64,000 bases of DNA from Clostridium septicum. Its GTDB lineage: Bacteria > Bacillota > Clostridia > Clostridiales > Clostridiaceae. This document shows positions 53,472 to 63,910 of this stretch, one piece after another. The notes under the pieces were generated by a model, which was not told the origin of the DNA, did no database searches, and was given only the letters and a program-made list of their open reading frames with translations. Both the position numbers and the translations under genes were made by a program. How positions within the stretch are numbered: position 1 is the stretch's first letter; every line of letters begins with the position of its first letter. The stretch covers positions 1,054,001-1,118,000 of the forward strand of contig NZ_CP023671.1 in NCBI RefSeq assembly GCF_003606265.1. The letters run 5' to 3'.

Positions 53472-56400
53472 CTATTTTTTCTTTCTTCTAAGAATTACTC
53501 CTACTGCTGCTAAAGCTGAACCTATTACTCCTAATGCTGTTACTCCAACTGCTGTTCCTGTTGTAGGTAAATTTCCTTTTCCATCAGTTTCTCCACTGGC
53601 ATTTCCAGAACCTGAGCCTTGTCCATCAGTATTCTCTCCATTTTCAGTATTACCACCGTTTCCTAAATTATCGCCATTTCCACCATTGCCTGGGCTACCT
53701 GAACCATCTGGATTTCCATTATCTCCTGAGCCATTATTATCTCCTGGATTTTCTCCATTACCTTCTGATGCCTCAGCTACAAAAGTAGGCTTTATTTCAA
53801 ATATTTCAGGCTTTCCAATATTATCATTCCATATTAATTTAACAGCAACAATATTTGTAGATTCTTCTAAATTAAATTCATTATACCCTTCAGTTAAACT
53901 TCCAAGTTCTATCCACTGTCCCTTTGAGTTTTCAGCAGTTACCTTAGCCCCTGAAATATTTTCTATTCCTTGAACTATTGTTATCTTAGAAGATAACTTA
54001 TTATCTAAAATTCTATATAATAACTCATCTCCAGCTACTATATCTCTACTTGGAATATATGCTGTATTTAAATTATTATCTCTAGTATTTTCAGCTCTAT
54101 CTACGTAAGTTCCTTTTGCAGTAGCCTTAACTAAATACTCTTCTGTTAGATTATTTACAGTAAATTCTCTTACCTTTATCCAGCGATCTCTATATTTAGT
54201 TGAAGTTGCTTTTAAATATCTAGCCTCAATGTCTAAATCCTTAACAACTATATCATTACTTCCAAAAGCAACATCTATCTTAGTCCAATTTTCACCATCT
54301 ACAGAATATTCAAGAATACCATTATTTATAAAATCTTCATCATGTCCTTGAAGAAGTCTTATATCTCTTACATTAATAACTTTTCCTAAATCTATTTGAA
54401 TATAATCTCCTTCTTGTATAAATGGAGTAGTTACAAGTTGTGTTCCAGTATCATAATCATCTCCATAAATAGCTTGTCTATGAGGTCTCTCTGGATTTAT
54501 TGGTCTATTAGTTGTCATTGTAATTTCTGGTCTTCCCTCTGTATGAATTTTAATACTTTCTAAATTAACCTTAGTATCTTTTAAAGCTCTAATTCTAAAA
54601 TACTTTCCTATAACCGGTTTTGTTTTTCTAAATGAGCTTCCACTTGAAACCTCTTCCCAGCTAAAGCTTCTATTGTCTAATGAACTTTCAATTATAAAAT
54701 CTTCATTTTTAAATTCACCAGTAGTAGTTAATGCTACAACATTTTTTATATCATTTAATGAAATACCAATAGTATCACCAGCTTTAAGGGTTACCTCTCC
54801 AATATTACTTAACTCTATAAATTCTTCATCACCCTCAGTTCCCTTGCTTATTTTAGCCTTAGAGGAATCAATTTTTCCTAGAGATTTTTCTAATGTTTTA
54901 TTTACATTAATCTTAAAATCTCTTACAAATAATTTATTTTCACTATCTTTAGTAGCTCTATATCTAATATATCTAGCTTCAATATTACCTTCAAATAAAA
55001 TTTCTCTATTACTTGAATTAGAAGCTATTTCTCTCCAGTTAACTCCATCATTAGAATATTCTAATACTCCATCTAATAATATTTCATTATCATATCCTGT
55101 TTTACCCATTAATAAGTAAACATTCTTTATCTTTTGAACTTTTCCTAAATCAAAGCCTACATAATCCCCTTCTTTTATTACATCCTTTGACCAGAAACCA
55201 TTATCTAATAATTCATCAAACATCTTACTTGGATTATGAGTTTCTTTTGGCATGTACCACTGCTCATATTCATTATGTTCTACATTTCCAAAATACTCAT
55301 AATTATAAACTTTGTCTTTAAGTGAAGTAGTCTTATTATCAAAATACTCATTTCCTATTTCATGAGCTTTTCTTATAAATGGATCTATAACTAAATTACC
55401 TATTAGCTCTTTTTTTGAATCTAATTCTAATAAAGATTTAGTTCCACTATACTTATTACTCCAGAATCCTATCATATTATCTTCTTTTATATTTTTAAGC
55501 ATATCAACAATAGTTAAACCAGTATCTGCATACATTCCAAACTTAACTAGATGATTTTCTATTTGATTTAGTAACTTTTCATTTTTAAGATTTGCTCTTA
55601 ATTTCTCAGGTATAGTTTTCATATTATTAAACTCTTTAGTTAATATATCTAATTCAAATGATACATCTTCACCCTTTTCCCATTTTCCCCACATTGTTTC
55701 TATAAGTGTATTTAATTCTGGTGAATCAGGTCTTCCTGTATCTAACCTAGTTGAATGATTAGCAAAAGACTTTAATTCCTCTTTTGCATCCTTACCAATT
55801 ATCCCCAAAGAATTATTCCATGACCTATTATAATCATACTCCTTAGTATTCCAACCATAATCAGCTCCAGTAATAGTTGAAATTTTAGATGCTTCTGCAA
55901 ATCTCATTGGATTAACAATAAACCCAGATATCTCATCATCTAAATTTTTATCTAAAGAATATATAGGTCCTAAAGCAAGTTTATCTTCTTTATAATCATT
56001 AACTGGATAGTTCCACCAAAGCAACATTTTCTTGCCGTAAATATCTGTTACCCTATTAGCATCATCCATAGAAACACCATTTGGAGGTATAACATCATGT
56101 CCAGTCCACATTACTTCTATATCTTTATCTAAAGTACTTGCAAAATCTTCAGTATATTTCTTTATAGTTTGTCCATCTTGCTCATACATATAACTTGCCC
56201 AATATTCTTTAGGAACTGTAATTAAAGGCTTAACATCACCTTTAGCTTTTACAAATTCACTATTAAACCTATTTAAAACTTCTGCCTGTTTATCTCCTTC
56301 ATCATTTCCTATATCATCCCATAAGATAGCAAAGCTTCTAACTCCCATTTCATATAAAGTTTGTGCTTTATTAATTAAAGCATTAAAATCAGCTTCTGCC

Positions 56401-57239
56401 TCTTCCCCCTGAAACTTTATATCAAGTCCTGGTGAAATAGCAAAAACAAAATCAACCTTATTTTCATTTGCAGTTTGTATAAGCTCATTCATTCTATCAA
56501 GCTCTGATTCTGGATAAGGCTCTCTCCACTTTTCCCTATGATATGGATCAGATTTAGGCGCATATATATAAGCATTCATCTTATATTCTCCATACATTTT
56601 AATTTGATCTAATCTTTCCTCTTGAGTCCAAGGAGTTCCATAAAAACCTTCAACTACAGCTCTTAATTTTATGCTAGGCTCATCTTTTACGACTACTTCA
56701 CTTAAAGTCTTATCTTCATTTATAATTTGCTTTAAAGTTTGAACTCCATAAAAAGTTCCTGTTTCTCCATTTCCTTTAATAACTATTTTATCACCATTTT
56801 CATTGTCTTCAGTTGCTAAAATATACCCTTCTGGATTAGCAGTATCCTCCATAGAAACTCCCATTTCTACTAAAGCATTATTCATTTCTTCTATGTTGTC
56901 ATTATCTTCACCTATATATATAGTTGTAGCTCCACCTACAAAAGTTTCATTAACAGTAACTCCTAAATCCTTTAATATATTCTTTAATAAATTAACTGCA
57001 TAAATATCAGCACTATCTAAGCCAATTACATTTACAGAATCATTTAAATTAACAAACCCATCTAAAACATTCATTTCCTTAGGCATTGGCATAACTCTAA
57101 ATCTATCTGCCCTTTCAGGAGTTGAAATTAAATTCCTTATCCCCTCTGTAGCTTGAACATTAATTGTTGTAGTTATATTCATAGATAATGCAACAGCTAA
57201 TGCTACCCCTAGTTTCTTACTCAATCTTCTCCTTAACAT
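53472..57239 (-). CDS. Sortase-anchored GH84 beta-N-acetylhexosaminidase (hyaluronidase/NagJ type) 1
   Basis: 1255 residues: signal peptide (cut after about VQA, 30), GH20-like N-domain (about 45-185), GH84 barrel (about 190-490) starting LRAVVEGFYGTPWT, with the catalytic Asp pair in ILWDDI (308-309) and WWNYPVNDY. A helical domain and several F5/8-type carbohydrate-binding modules (repeated YIRYRATKDS, IRALKDTKVNLE) follow, then a Gly/Asn-rich wall-spanning stretch and LPTTG, membrane helix and RRKKK. It removes GlcNAc from host O-GlcNAc or mucin-type glycans or hyaluronan; which one cannot be read. Tandem paralogue at 58895. The leader hairpin at 57264 suggests attenuation. Confidence 0.93.
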   Translation of the reverse strand: MLRRRLSKKLGVALAVALSMNITTTINVQATEGIRNLISTPERADRFRVMPMPKEMNVLDGFVNLNDSVNVIGLDSADIYAVNLLKNILKDLGVTVNETFVGGATTIYIGEDNDNIEEMNNALVEMGVSMEDTANPEGYILATEDNENGDKIVIKGNGETGTFYGVQTLKQIINEDKTLSEVVVKDEPSIKLRAVVEGFYGTPWTQEERLDQIKMYGEYKMNAYIYAPKSDPYHREKWREPYPESELDRMNELIQTANENKVDFVFAISPGLDIKFQGEEAEADFNALINKAQTLYEMGVRSFAILWDDIGNDEGDKQAEVLNRFNSEFVKAKGDVKPLITVPKEYWASYMYEQDGQTIKKYTEDFASTLDKDIEVMWTGHDVIPPNGVSMDDANRVTDIYGKKMLLWWNYPVNDYKEDKLALGPIYSLDKNLDDEISGFIVNPMRFAEASKISTITGADYGWNTKEYDYNRSWNNSLGIIGKDAKEELKSFANHSTRLDTGRPDSPELNTLIETMWGKWEKGEDVSFELDILTKEFNNMKTIPEKLRANLKNEKLLNQIENHLVKFGMYADTGLTIVDMLKNIKEDNMIGFWSNKYSGTKSLLELDSKKELIGNLVIDPFIRKAHEIGNEYFDNKTTSLKDKVYNYEYFGNVEHNEYEQWYMPKETHNPSKMFDELLDNGFWSKDVIKEGDYVGFDLGKVQKIKNVYLLMGKTGYDNEILLDGVLEYSNDGVNWREIASNSSNREILFEGNIEARYIRYRATKDSENKLFVRDFKINVNKTLEKSLGKIDSSKAKISKGTEGDEEFIELSNIGEVTLKAGDTIGISLNDIKNVVALTTTGEFKNEDFIIESSLDNRSFSWEEVSSGSSFRKTKPVIGKYFRIRALKDTKVNLESIKIHTEGRPEITMTTNRPINPERPHRQAIYGDDYDTGTQLVTTPFIQEGDYIQIDLGKVINVRDIRLLQGHDEDFINNGILEYSVDGENWTKIDVAFGSNDIVVKDLDIEARYLKATSTKYRDRWIKVREFTVNNLTEEYLVKATAKGTYVDRAENTRDNNLNTAYIPSRDIVAGDELLYRILDNKLSSKITIVQGIENISGAKVTAENSKGQWIELGSLTEGYNEFNLEESTNIVAVKLIWNDNIGKPEIFEIKPTFVAEASEGNGENPGDNNGSGDNGNPDGSGSPGNGGNGDNLGNGGNTENGENTDGQGSGSGNASGETDGKGNLPTTGTAVGVTALGVIGSALAAVGVILRRKKK

Positions 57240-57263
57240 AAAAACCCTCCTAAAAATAATAAA

Positions 57264-57327
57264 AAGCTAAAGGTCTTAAAGATAAAAATACTTATAAAAG
57301 TACCTTTAACCTTAAGTCCTTTAGCTT
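57264..57327 (-). promoter_or_regulatory. Leader hairpin (attenuator candidate) of GH84 gene 1
   Basis: AAGCTAAAGG (57264-57273) pairs with CCTTTAGCTT (57318-57327); after one mismatch CTTAA pairs with TTAAG. On the minus strand the hairpin is followed by TTTTATTATTTTT and then the AGGAGGG of the gene, so it looks like a terminator within the leader. The gene at 58895 has the same arrangement. Confidence 0.6.
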
Positions 57328-57501
57328 ATGCTTCCATATAAAAATAGCACGCTTATTAGACATATTTAAAAGAAAAATATATAAATCCTACTGTATTTAG
57401 TTTTAAATTACAATCCTATAAATATATCCTTTACTGTAAATATTTTCTTCGACTTAATTATACTTTATTATTAACATTATGTAAAGTTTATATTAAGTAT
57501 T

Positions 57502-57945
57502 TTAAGAAAACTTTTCAACAATATTTATAATCTTAAATTTTTCAGCAAATATAATATATAACTTTGATAAATTAGTCTTTTCTGCTACATAATACTTATA
57601 ATTTCCTGTAAAATCCGGAAAATACCTTTTTGAAATATTAAGCTCCTCTAGAGACTGTAACATAGAATCTTCAAAGTCCTCATTCTTTCCTGCTCTCCAT
57701 TCTAAAGCTTCTTTAACTTCGCTAATATCATCATATTCATATATATGATATCTTCCCTCAACACTAATAAAATTCTTTTCCTTTTTCTTTTCATAAATCT
57801 CAATATATCCATCTGGTAATTTAATTCCCCAGTTTAGCTTAAGTTTACTAGAACATTTCATAGAACAATATATAGAATTAAAGCAAAATAAAATACATAT
57901 AGTCAGTCCCCCAAAAATAACATGTAAACTCCTCTTTTTAATCAA
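57502..57945 (-). CDS. Exported/membrane-anchored protein of unknown function
   Basis: 147 residues: basic start, one hydrophobic helix (about 8-27, with a Cys-containing end FNSIYCSMKC but no clean lipobox), then a soluble extracellular domain (WGIKLPDGYIEIYEKKKEKN and GRYHIYEYDD). TTG start with AGGTGAAGGG upstream. Not recognised. Lies between the two GH84 genes but has no enzymatic motif. Confidence 0.65.
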   Translation of the reverse strand: MIKKRSLHVIFGGLTICILFCFNSIYCSMKCSSKLKLNWGIKLPDGYIEIYEKKKEKNFISVEGRYHIYEYDDISEVKEALEWRAGKNEDFEDSMLQSLEELNISKRYFPDFTGNYKYYVAEKTNLSKLYIIFAEKFKIINIVEKFS

Positions 57946-58380
57946 AAACCCTTCACCTATCCCATATTAAATAATAAAACAACTACTATCCTTTTATAAA
58001 ATTCAACTTCTCTCCCTTCTAATATACTTAAAATTCTAATAAAACCCCAAATTCATTAATTTGTTTCATTTTACTATAGGTGTATTTATTTGTAAATAAT
58101 TCTAATAATAATTTACAAATCGTACTTAAATTTATTTATTTTTAAATTGTATTTTGTTCTAAACTAATATGAATTATTTCAACAACAATAAACTAAAACT
58201 ATTTAAAACAAATCCAAAGCTTAAGTTTTTAATATATGCTATATTTTTATTTAATTTATATATGTAAAAATTACCCAAATATATGTATAATAAAAATATA
58301 CTAATGTTATTATATCCCAATAAATAAGTATTATTTATTTTATATAGAATTAATTTTATATATAAAAGGAGATGATTTTT
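57946..58380. other. Divergent intergenic region
   Basis: About 435 bp, very AT-rich, holding the promoters of both neighbours. No other feature is supported. Confidence 0.35.
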
Positions 58381-58716
58381 ATGAATATAGGTGCAATAAC
58401 CTGTTTAACACTTTCAATACTTTTCGGAATCTTCTCAGCTATTTTTGCCCTATTTAAAGAAAATGCGGCAATCTTCATTAGTGGTTTTAATACCATTCCT
58501 AAAGAAGAAAGAGAAAAATATGATAAAAAGAAAATGAGCATAGATATGCGAAACTCACTTTTTCTTTGGTGCATAATTCTACTGTTAGGAGCAATTGCAT
58601 CATATTTCATAGGTAACTATTGTGCAATAATAGCAATAATTATTTGGCTAATCCTCTTCTTTAAAAATGTTCATATAGATTTAGATAAAGCATTTTCAAA
58701 ATATAAAAAACTTTAA
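58381..58716 (+). CDS. DUF3784 membrane protein
   Basis: ATG 58381 (AAGGAG nine bases upstream) gives 111 residues with helices at about 5-24 and two near 57-97. The cytoplasmic loop SGFNTIPKEEREKYDKKKMS has the G-(F/Y)-N-x-x-x-x-E-E-x-x-x-Y-D motif of DUF3784. Function of the family unknown. Terminator at 58723. Confidence 0.82.
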   Translation: MNIGAITCLTLSILFGIFSAIFALFKENAAIFISGFNTIPKEEREKYDKKKMSIDMRNSLFLWCIILLLGAIASYFIGNYCAIIAIIIWLILFFKNVHIDLDKAFSKYKKL

Positions 58717-58722
58717 AAGACA

Positions 58723-58759
58723 AAAAAAATACACCTGAGCCTAATAGGTGTATTTTTTT
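58723..58759. terminator. Terminator, 14-bp perfect stem
   Basis: 58723-58736 pairs with 58746-58759 (ATACACCT/AGGTGTAT) with A and T tracts on both sides; may serve the DUF3784 gene and the convergent GH84 gene. Confidence 0.85.
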
Positions 58760-58894
58760 CGAGGCCACTACTCCTCATGGTACTTTTCGTTGATAATAAT
58801 ATTAAACATTGAATAGATTCACACTCTTATTATATATCATTTTTTAACATTTCTGTAGTACTTTTCCCACACTTCACAAATTATTAATAAGTTC

Positions 58895-61800
58895 TTACTT
58901 TTTCTTCTTTTTTCTCATTACAGTTCCTGCTAAAGCCATTAAACTTCCCATTACGCCTAATGCTGTAACCCCTACTGCTGCTCCTGTTATAGGAAGGTTT
59001 CCTTTATCATCATCACTATTTCCACCATTATAAGATTGTCCTCCAGAATTTGAATTATTATTGCCTGATCCATTATTTCCAGAGCCTGATCCATTTCCTT
59101 CTTCTGAATCTGAATCTCCAGTTCCTGGTTTTTCAGGGTCAACTTTAGAGTTCTTAAAGCTTTCTGTCTTATTAATCAAGTCTTCATAAGCTCTTACTTT
59201 TTCATCTTCACTAGCATTTTCATTGCTAAGTACCTTCTTAATATTACTTAAGCTCTCTTCTAACGCCACTCTTTCATCATTTTTCTTATTTGGATTATCT
59301 ACTAAAGTTTTTTCTGCATCAGCCATTGCATCATTTATATTTTCCATAATAGAAGATAAAGAAACAAATGTTGGCTTAATTTCAAATATCTCTGGTTTTC
59401 CTGCATTAGTTTCCCAAGTTAGCTTAACAGATACTAATTGTCTTGGAATATTTAACACAAATTCATTATAATCTTTATCTAAAACTCCAAGTTCTAAAAT
59501 TTCACCATTAACTGTTTGAGCTGTTACCTTTGCTCCTGATAGATTATCAAAACTTTGAGGAATAGTTACTTTTGAAGTTAACTTACCATCAAATATTCTG
59601 TATAAGAAATAATCACCAGCTACAATATCTCTATTTGGAATATATGCAGTATTTAAATTACCATCTCTAGTATTTTCAGTTCTATCAGTATAAGTTCCCT
59701 CTGCTGAAGCTACTGTTTTATATTCCTTAATTGTAGTATTTACAGTAAATTCTCTAACTCTTGACCATCTATCTTTATATCCACTTGATAAAACTCTTAC
59801 ATATTGAGCTTCTATATCTAAATCTTTTATTAAAGTATCAGTTCCTTGAACTTCTCCAACCTTTGTCCAACTTTCACCATCTAAAGAATATTCTATATTT
59901 CCATTAATATAGTCTCCACCTGGTCCTTGTATAAGGCTAATATCCCTTACATTCTTAACCTTACCAAAATCAATTTGAACAAAATCATTTTCCTTTATAG
60001 TATCAGAACAAACAAAGGAACTTCCATAATCATTGTCCACTACAAAATTAGGATGTATATTTCCGTTTGTACTTATACGTCTATTAGTAGTTACAGTTGA
60101 AGCTGTATATCCTTCAATAGTAGCATTTAACTCTTCTAAATTAACAGAAGTATCTTTTAAAGCTCTAATTCTAAAATACTTACCTACAACTGGTTTTTCA
60201 CTGTTAAAACCTGATCCATCTAAAATCTTCTCCCAATGAAGATTATCATATGAATACTCAACAACAAAATCATTTGAATTTAATTCACCAATAGTTTCTA
60301 ATCCTATTACATTATTAACATCATTTAATCCAAAACCTATATAATCTCCTTCCTTTAAAGATACCCTTCCTATATTCTTTAAAGAAACAATTTTATCATA
60401 ATCATTTGATGATTTTTCTATAAAAACTTCAGATAAATCCACATTAGAAACATTTTTTTCCACAGTTTTATTAGTATTAATCTTAAAACTGTTTACATAA
60501 AGTCTATTAGTAGAATTTTCAACCATTCTATATCTTAAATATCGTGCTTTTAAATTAGTTTCAACAACTAACTCCCTATCCCCACTGTTTACCTTTAACT
60601 CTGTCCAATTAGTTCCATCAATTGAGTATTCAACTACTCCATTAGTTATTACATCATTGTCCTGTTCACTTCTACCCATTGATAAATAAACATCTTTTAT
60701 ATCAGTAACTTCTTCTAAATCAAAACCTATATATTCATCTTTATTAAGATTTCCTTCTGACCAAAATCCTGTATTATTGTTATCATCAAACATGTATTTT
60801 GGTACATGAGTTTCCTCTGAAATAAACCATTCAGTATATTTATGATCCTTTATATTTCCAATAGGAGTATAGTTATAAGTTTTTTCTTCTAATATAGTTG
60901 TATTTTTATTAAAATGCTTAGTTGCAACTTCATGAGCTTTTCTTATAAATGGATCTACTACTTTATTTGCTATAGTTGCATTCATAGAATCTAAAGTTCT
61001 TAAACTCTTTATTCCATCAAACTTTCTATTCCAGCTACCTTGCATATCATTAGCTATAACTTTCTCCAACATGTCTATAGACTTGATACCAGCTCTACCA
61101 TACTCTTCAAACTTTACTAAGTGATCTTGAATTTGAGAAAGCAATGCTTCATTATCAAGCTTTTCTCGTAAAGCATTAGGAGTTTTAATCATATTATTAA
61201 ACTCATCTTTTAATGCTTTTAAATCATTACTTACATCTTGTCCTGATTCAAACTTCTCCCACATTTTATTAATTAAATCATTTAATTCTGGAGAATCTGG
61301 TCTTCCTGTATCTAATCTAGTTGAATGATTTGCAAATTCCTTAAGTTCATTTGCCCCATCCTTACCAACTATTTCAATAGCATTATTCCAAGATCTATTA
61401 TAATCATATCCCTTAGTATTCCATCCATAGTCAGCTCCAGTAATTGTAGATATTTTAGAAGCTTCAGCAAATCTCATTGGGTTAACTATAAATCCTGAAA
61501 TCTCGTTATCTAAATTCTTATCTAAATCATAAATTGGACCTAAAGCTAACTTATTTTCCATATAATCATTTACAGGATAATTCCACCAAAGCATCATTTT
61601 CTTTTTATAAACATCTGTAACTTTAGATGCATCAATATTACTTACTCCATTAGGAGGAATAACATCATTACCAGTCCACATTACTTCTATATCTTTTTGT
61701 AATGTTTCTGCAAATGCCTTTGTATATTCCTTTGGATTATCTCCATCAAACATAGCACTTCCCCAGTATTGAACTGGAACAGTTATTAAGGATTTAACAT

Positions 61801-62803
61801 CCCCTTTAGTTTTTATAAACTCATCATTAAATCTATTTAAAACCTCTGCTTGCTTAGCGCCATCATTATTTTCTATGTCATCCCATAAAATAGCAAACCT
61901 TCTAACTCCCATATCATATAAAGTTTGTGCCTTATTAATTAAAGCTTTGAAATCATCTTCAGCCTCTTCCCCCTGAAACCTTATATCAAGTCCTGGTGAA
62001 ATTGCAAAAACAAAATCAACCTTATTTTCATCTGCAGTTTGAATAAGCTCTTGCATTCTAGCAAGCTCTGATTCTGGGTACGGTTCTCTCCACTTTTCTC
62101 TATGGTATGGATCAGATTTAGGAGCATATATATACGCGTTCATCTTATATTCTCCATACATCCTAAGTTGATCTAATCTTTCTTGTTGAGTCCAAGGTGT
62201 TCCATAAAACCCTTCAACTACAGCTCTTAAAGCTATACTCGGTTCATCTTTAACAACAATTTCACTTAAAGTCTTATCCTTATTTACAATTTGCTTTAAA
62301 GTTTGTACCCCATAAAAAGTTCCAGTTTCACCATGTCCCCTAATAACTATTTTATCCCCATTTTCGCTATCTTGTGTAGCTAGAATATAGCTTTCAGGAT
62401 TATTTTTATTTTCTACTGTTACTCCCATTTCAATTAAAGCATTATCCATTTCCACTAAATTGTCATTACTTTCCCCTATGTATATAGTAGTTGCTCCATC
62501 TACTATAGTTTCATTTACAGTAACACCTAAGTTCTTTAATATCTCCTTTAACAACTCAACTGCATAAGCATCAGCACTATCTCCTCCAACTATGTTTACA
62601 GAGTCATTTAAATTAACTATACCACCTATTACGTTCATTTCCTTAGGCATTGGCATAATCTTCATACTTTCTGCTACATCTGCATTAGCAATTTCCTTAG
62701 CAATATCACCTGTTGCATATACACTAATTGCTAAGGTTGAATTTAAAGATAATATTAAAGTTAATGCCAGCCCTAATTTCTTTGCAAGTTTCTTTTTAAT
62801 CAT
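58895..62803 (-). CDS. Sortase-anchored GH84 beta-N-acetylhexosaminidase (hyaluronidase/NagJ type) 2
   Basis: 1302 residues, the closest relative of the gene at 53472: same order, with the catalytic pair at the same position (ILWDDI, 308-309), IMPMPKEMN, VEGFYGTPWT and DYGWNTKGYDYNRSWN. Differences: an extra helical FIVAR-like module near the C-terminus (about 1150-1220, ASEDEKVRAYEDLINKTE) before the Gly/Asn/Ser stalk, and the sorting signal LPITG. The two diverge most in the binding modules, so they may attack different glycans. GGGGG start; leader hairpin at 62829. Secreted and wall-linked. Confidence 0.93.
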   Translation of the reverse strand: MIKKKLAKKLGLALTLILSLNSTLAISVYATGDIAKEIANADVAESMKIMPMPKEMNVIGGIVNLNDSVNIVGGDSADAYAVELLKEILKNLGVTVNETIVDGATTIYIGESNDNLVEMDNALIEMGVTVENKNNPESYILATQDSENGDKIVIRGHGETGTFYGVQTLKQIVNKDKTLSEIVVKDEPSIALRAVVEGFYGTPWTQQERLDQLRMYGEYKMNAYIYAPKSDPYHREKWREPYPESELARMQELIQTADENKVDFVFAISPGLDIRFQGEEAEDDFKALINKAQTLYDMGVRRFAILWDDIENNDGAKQAEVLNRFNDEFIKTKGDVKSLITVPVQYWGSAMFDGDNPKEYTKAFAETLQKDIEVMWTGNDVIPPNGVSNIDASKVTDVYKKKMMLWWNYPVNDYMENKLALGPIYDLDKNLDNEISGFIVNPMRFAEASKISTITGADYGWNTKGYDYNRSWNNAIEIVGKDGANELKEFANHSTRLDTGRPDSPELNDLINKMWEKFESGQDVSNDLKALKDEFNNMIKTPNALREKLDNEALLSQIQDHLVKFEEYGRAGIKSIDMLEKVIANDMQGSWNRKFDGIKSLRTLDSMNATIANKVVDPFIRKAHEVATKHFNKNTTILEEKTYNYTPIGNIKDHKYTEWFISEETHVPKYMFDDNNNTGFWSEGNLNKDEYIGFDLEEVTDIKDVYLSMGRSEQDNDVITNGVVEYSIDGTNWTELKVNSGDRELVVETNLKARYLRYRMVENSTNRLYVNSFKINTNKTVEKNVSNVDLSEVFIEKSSNDYDKIVSLKNIGRVSLKEGDYIGFGLNDVNNVIGLETIGELNSNDFVVEYSYDNLHWEKILDGSGFNSEKPVVGKYFRIRALKDTSVNLEELNATIEGYTASTVTTNRRISTNGNIHPNFVVDNDYGSSFVCSDTIKENDFVQIDFGKVKNVRDISLIQGPGGDYINGNIEYSLDGESWTKVGEVQGTDTLIKDLDIEAQYVRVLSSGYKDRWSRVREFTVNTTIKEYKTVASAEGTYTDRTENTRDGNLNTAYIPNRDIVAGDYFLYRIFDGKLTSKVTIPQSFDNLSGAKVTAQTVNGEILELGVLDKDYNEFVLNIPRQLVSVKLTWETNAGKPEIFEIKPTFVSLSSIMENINDAMADAEKTLVDNPNKKNDERVALEESLSNIKKVLSNENASEDEKVRAYEDLINKTESFKNSKVDPEKPGTGDSDSEEGNGSGSGNNGSGNNNSNSGGQSYNGGNSDDDKGNLPITGAAVGVTALGVMGSLMALAGTVMRKKKKK

Positions 62804-62828
62804 AAAATACCCCCATTACAAAATAAAA

Positions 62829-62890
62829 AGCTAAAAACTTAAAAAACATAAGGCATAAAAGACCTATAATGTAATTTAAACTTTTTAGCT
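62829..62890 (-). promoter_or_regulatory. Leader hairpin (attenuator candidate) of GH84 gene 2
   Basis: AGCTAAAAA (62829-62837) pairs with TTTTTAGCT (62882-62890), then a mismatch and TTAAA/TTTAA. On the minus strand TTTTTATTTTG follows, then the GGGGG ribosome binding site. Same layout as at 57264-57327. The rest of 62891-63140 shows no gene. Confidence 0.6.
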
Positions 62891-63145
62891 ACTTTGTTAT
62901 AATAAATAACATTACTAAAAATATGAAATCTATACCAAAAACAAAAATACCCATTGGTTTCATAAGTAAAATAGAAATGTAAAATTCAGAAAAAGGTAAT
63001 ATATATAAAAAAATTAAGGATATCCCTGTTTATGGTAATAGATGCTCTACAATTATTATACTTGCTAAATAATGTTATGTAAACCTTTTTATGTACTGTT
63101 TTCAGAAAATTCACATCATATTAACAATATTATTTAACCAAAAAA

Positions 63146-63164
63146 GAGCTATTATAAATAGCTC
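63146..63164 (-). terminator. Terminator of the 63197 gene
   Basis: GAGCTATT (63146-63153), ATA, AATAGCTC (63157-63164); on the minus strand TTTTTTGG follows. Confidence 0.75.
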
Positions 63165-63196
63165 CTCTTTAGTATATATAGAATAAAACTTCTTAA

Positions 63197-63736
63197 TTAA
63201 ATTCTATTTGCATAACTGTGTAATATATTAATAGCAGATCTTAATGTTGCATCATTAAGGGCTCCTGCTTCCATTTCTTGAGTTAACACTAAGTTTAATG
63301 TATTTATAACATTTTCTTTATTTTCTATAGTATCTTGTCTTTCTTTTGAAAATACTATTTCTACATTTTTTATTGCATTTAACACTCTGTTTATTCTGTA
63401 AGTTAAATCTCTTACTTCATCTCCAGATTCTTCAATCCATTCTACATGCTCATTATTTATTTCTAAACCTCTTACTCTGTCTAAAGAAGCTGTAGCAAAA
63501 ATCACCATTCTTTCATAGCTTATTCCATCTGTAAAATCTGCATTATCCACTAAATCAATTGCTATTCTCATTTCTTCTATTGCATAATTTAGTTCCTCAC
63601 GTTGATCTTCTGTTAAATTTGAACTTTCAATAACTTCATTTGTTGTTGCAGCAATATTCAATGCTGGTGTAACTCCCATTAATACTCCACTTGCTAAAGC
63701 TGTACAAATAATTTTTTTAACCTTGATTTTAATCAT
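63197..63736 (-). CDS. Secreted helical protein, weakly CAMP-factor-like
   Basis: 179 residues: signal peptide to about residue 30 (ALASGVLMGVTPALNIAA), then an acidic, almost all-helical mature protein (EDQREELNYAIEEMRIAID, later VLNAIKNVEIVFSKERQDT and NKENVINTLNLVL). Helical bundle plus secretion recalls CAMP factors of streptococci, but I cannot show the family signature, so this is a suggestion only. AAGGGAG start, own terminator. It lies between wall-anchored protein genes and may act with them at the cell surface. Confidence 0.6.
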   Translation of the reverse strand: MIKIKVKKIICTALASGVLMGVTPALNIAATTNEVIESSNLTEDQREELNYAIEEMRIAIDLVDNADFTDGISYERMVIFATASLDRVRGLEINNEHVEWIEESGDEVRDLTYRINRVLNAIKNVEIVFSKERQDTIENKENVINTLNLVLTQEMEAGALNDATLRSAINILHSYANRI

Positions 63737-63910
63737 AAAATTCTCCCTTTTATTTTTTATATTAAAGAAATATACTAAATAAACAAGTCCTTTTTAGAAT
63801 TATTAGTTAATACTACATTTAACTCTAAAAATATTTACAAAATAATTTCACTAAATTATATAAGTATATTTAGACCATTCTTATCTAATAATATCTCTTT
63901 TAACAACTAA

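Noticed and set aside
54673..57003. Plus-strand ORFs of 66-148 codons
   Set aside because: Antisense to the GH84 gene; caused by its low stop-codon frequency on the other strand.
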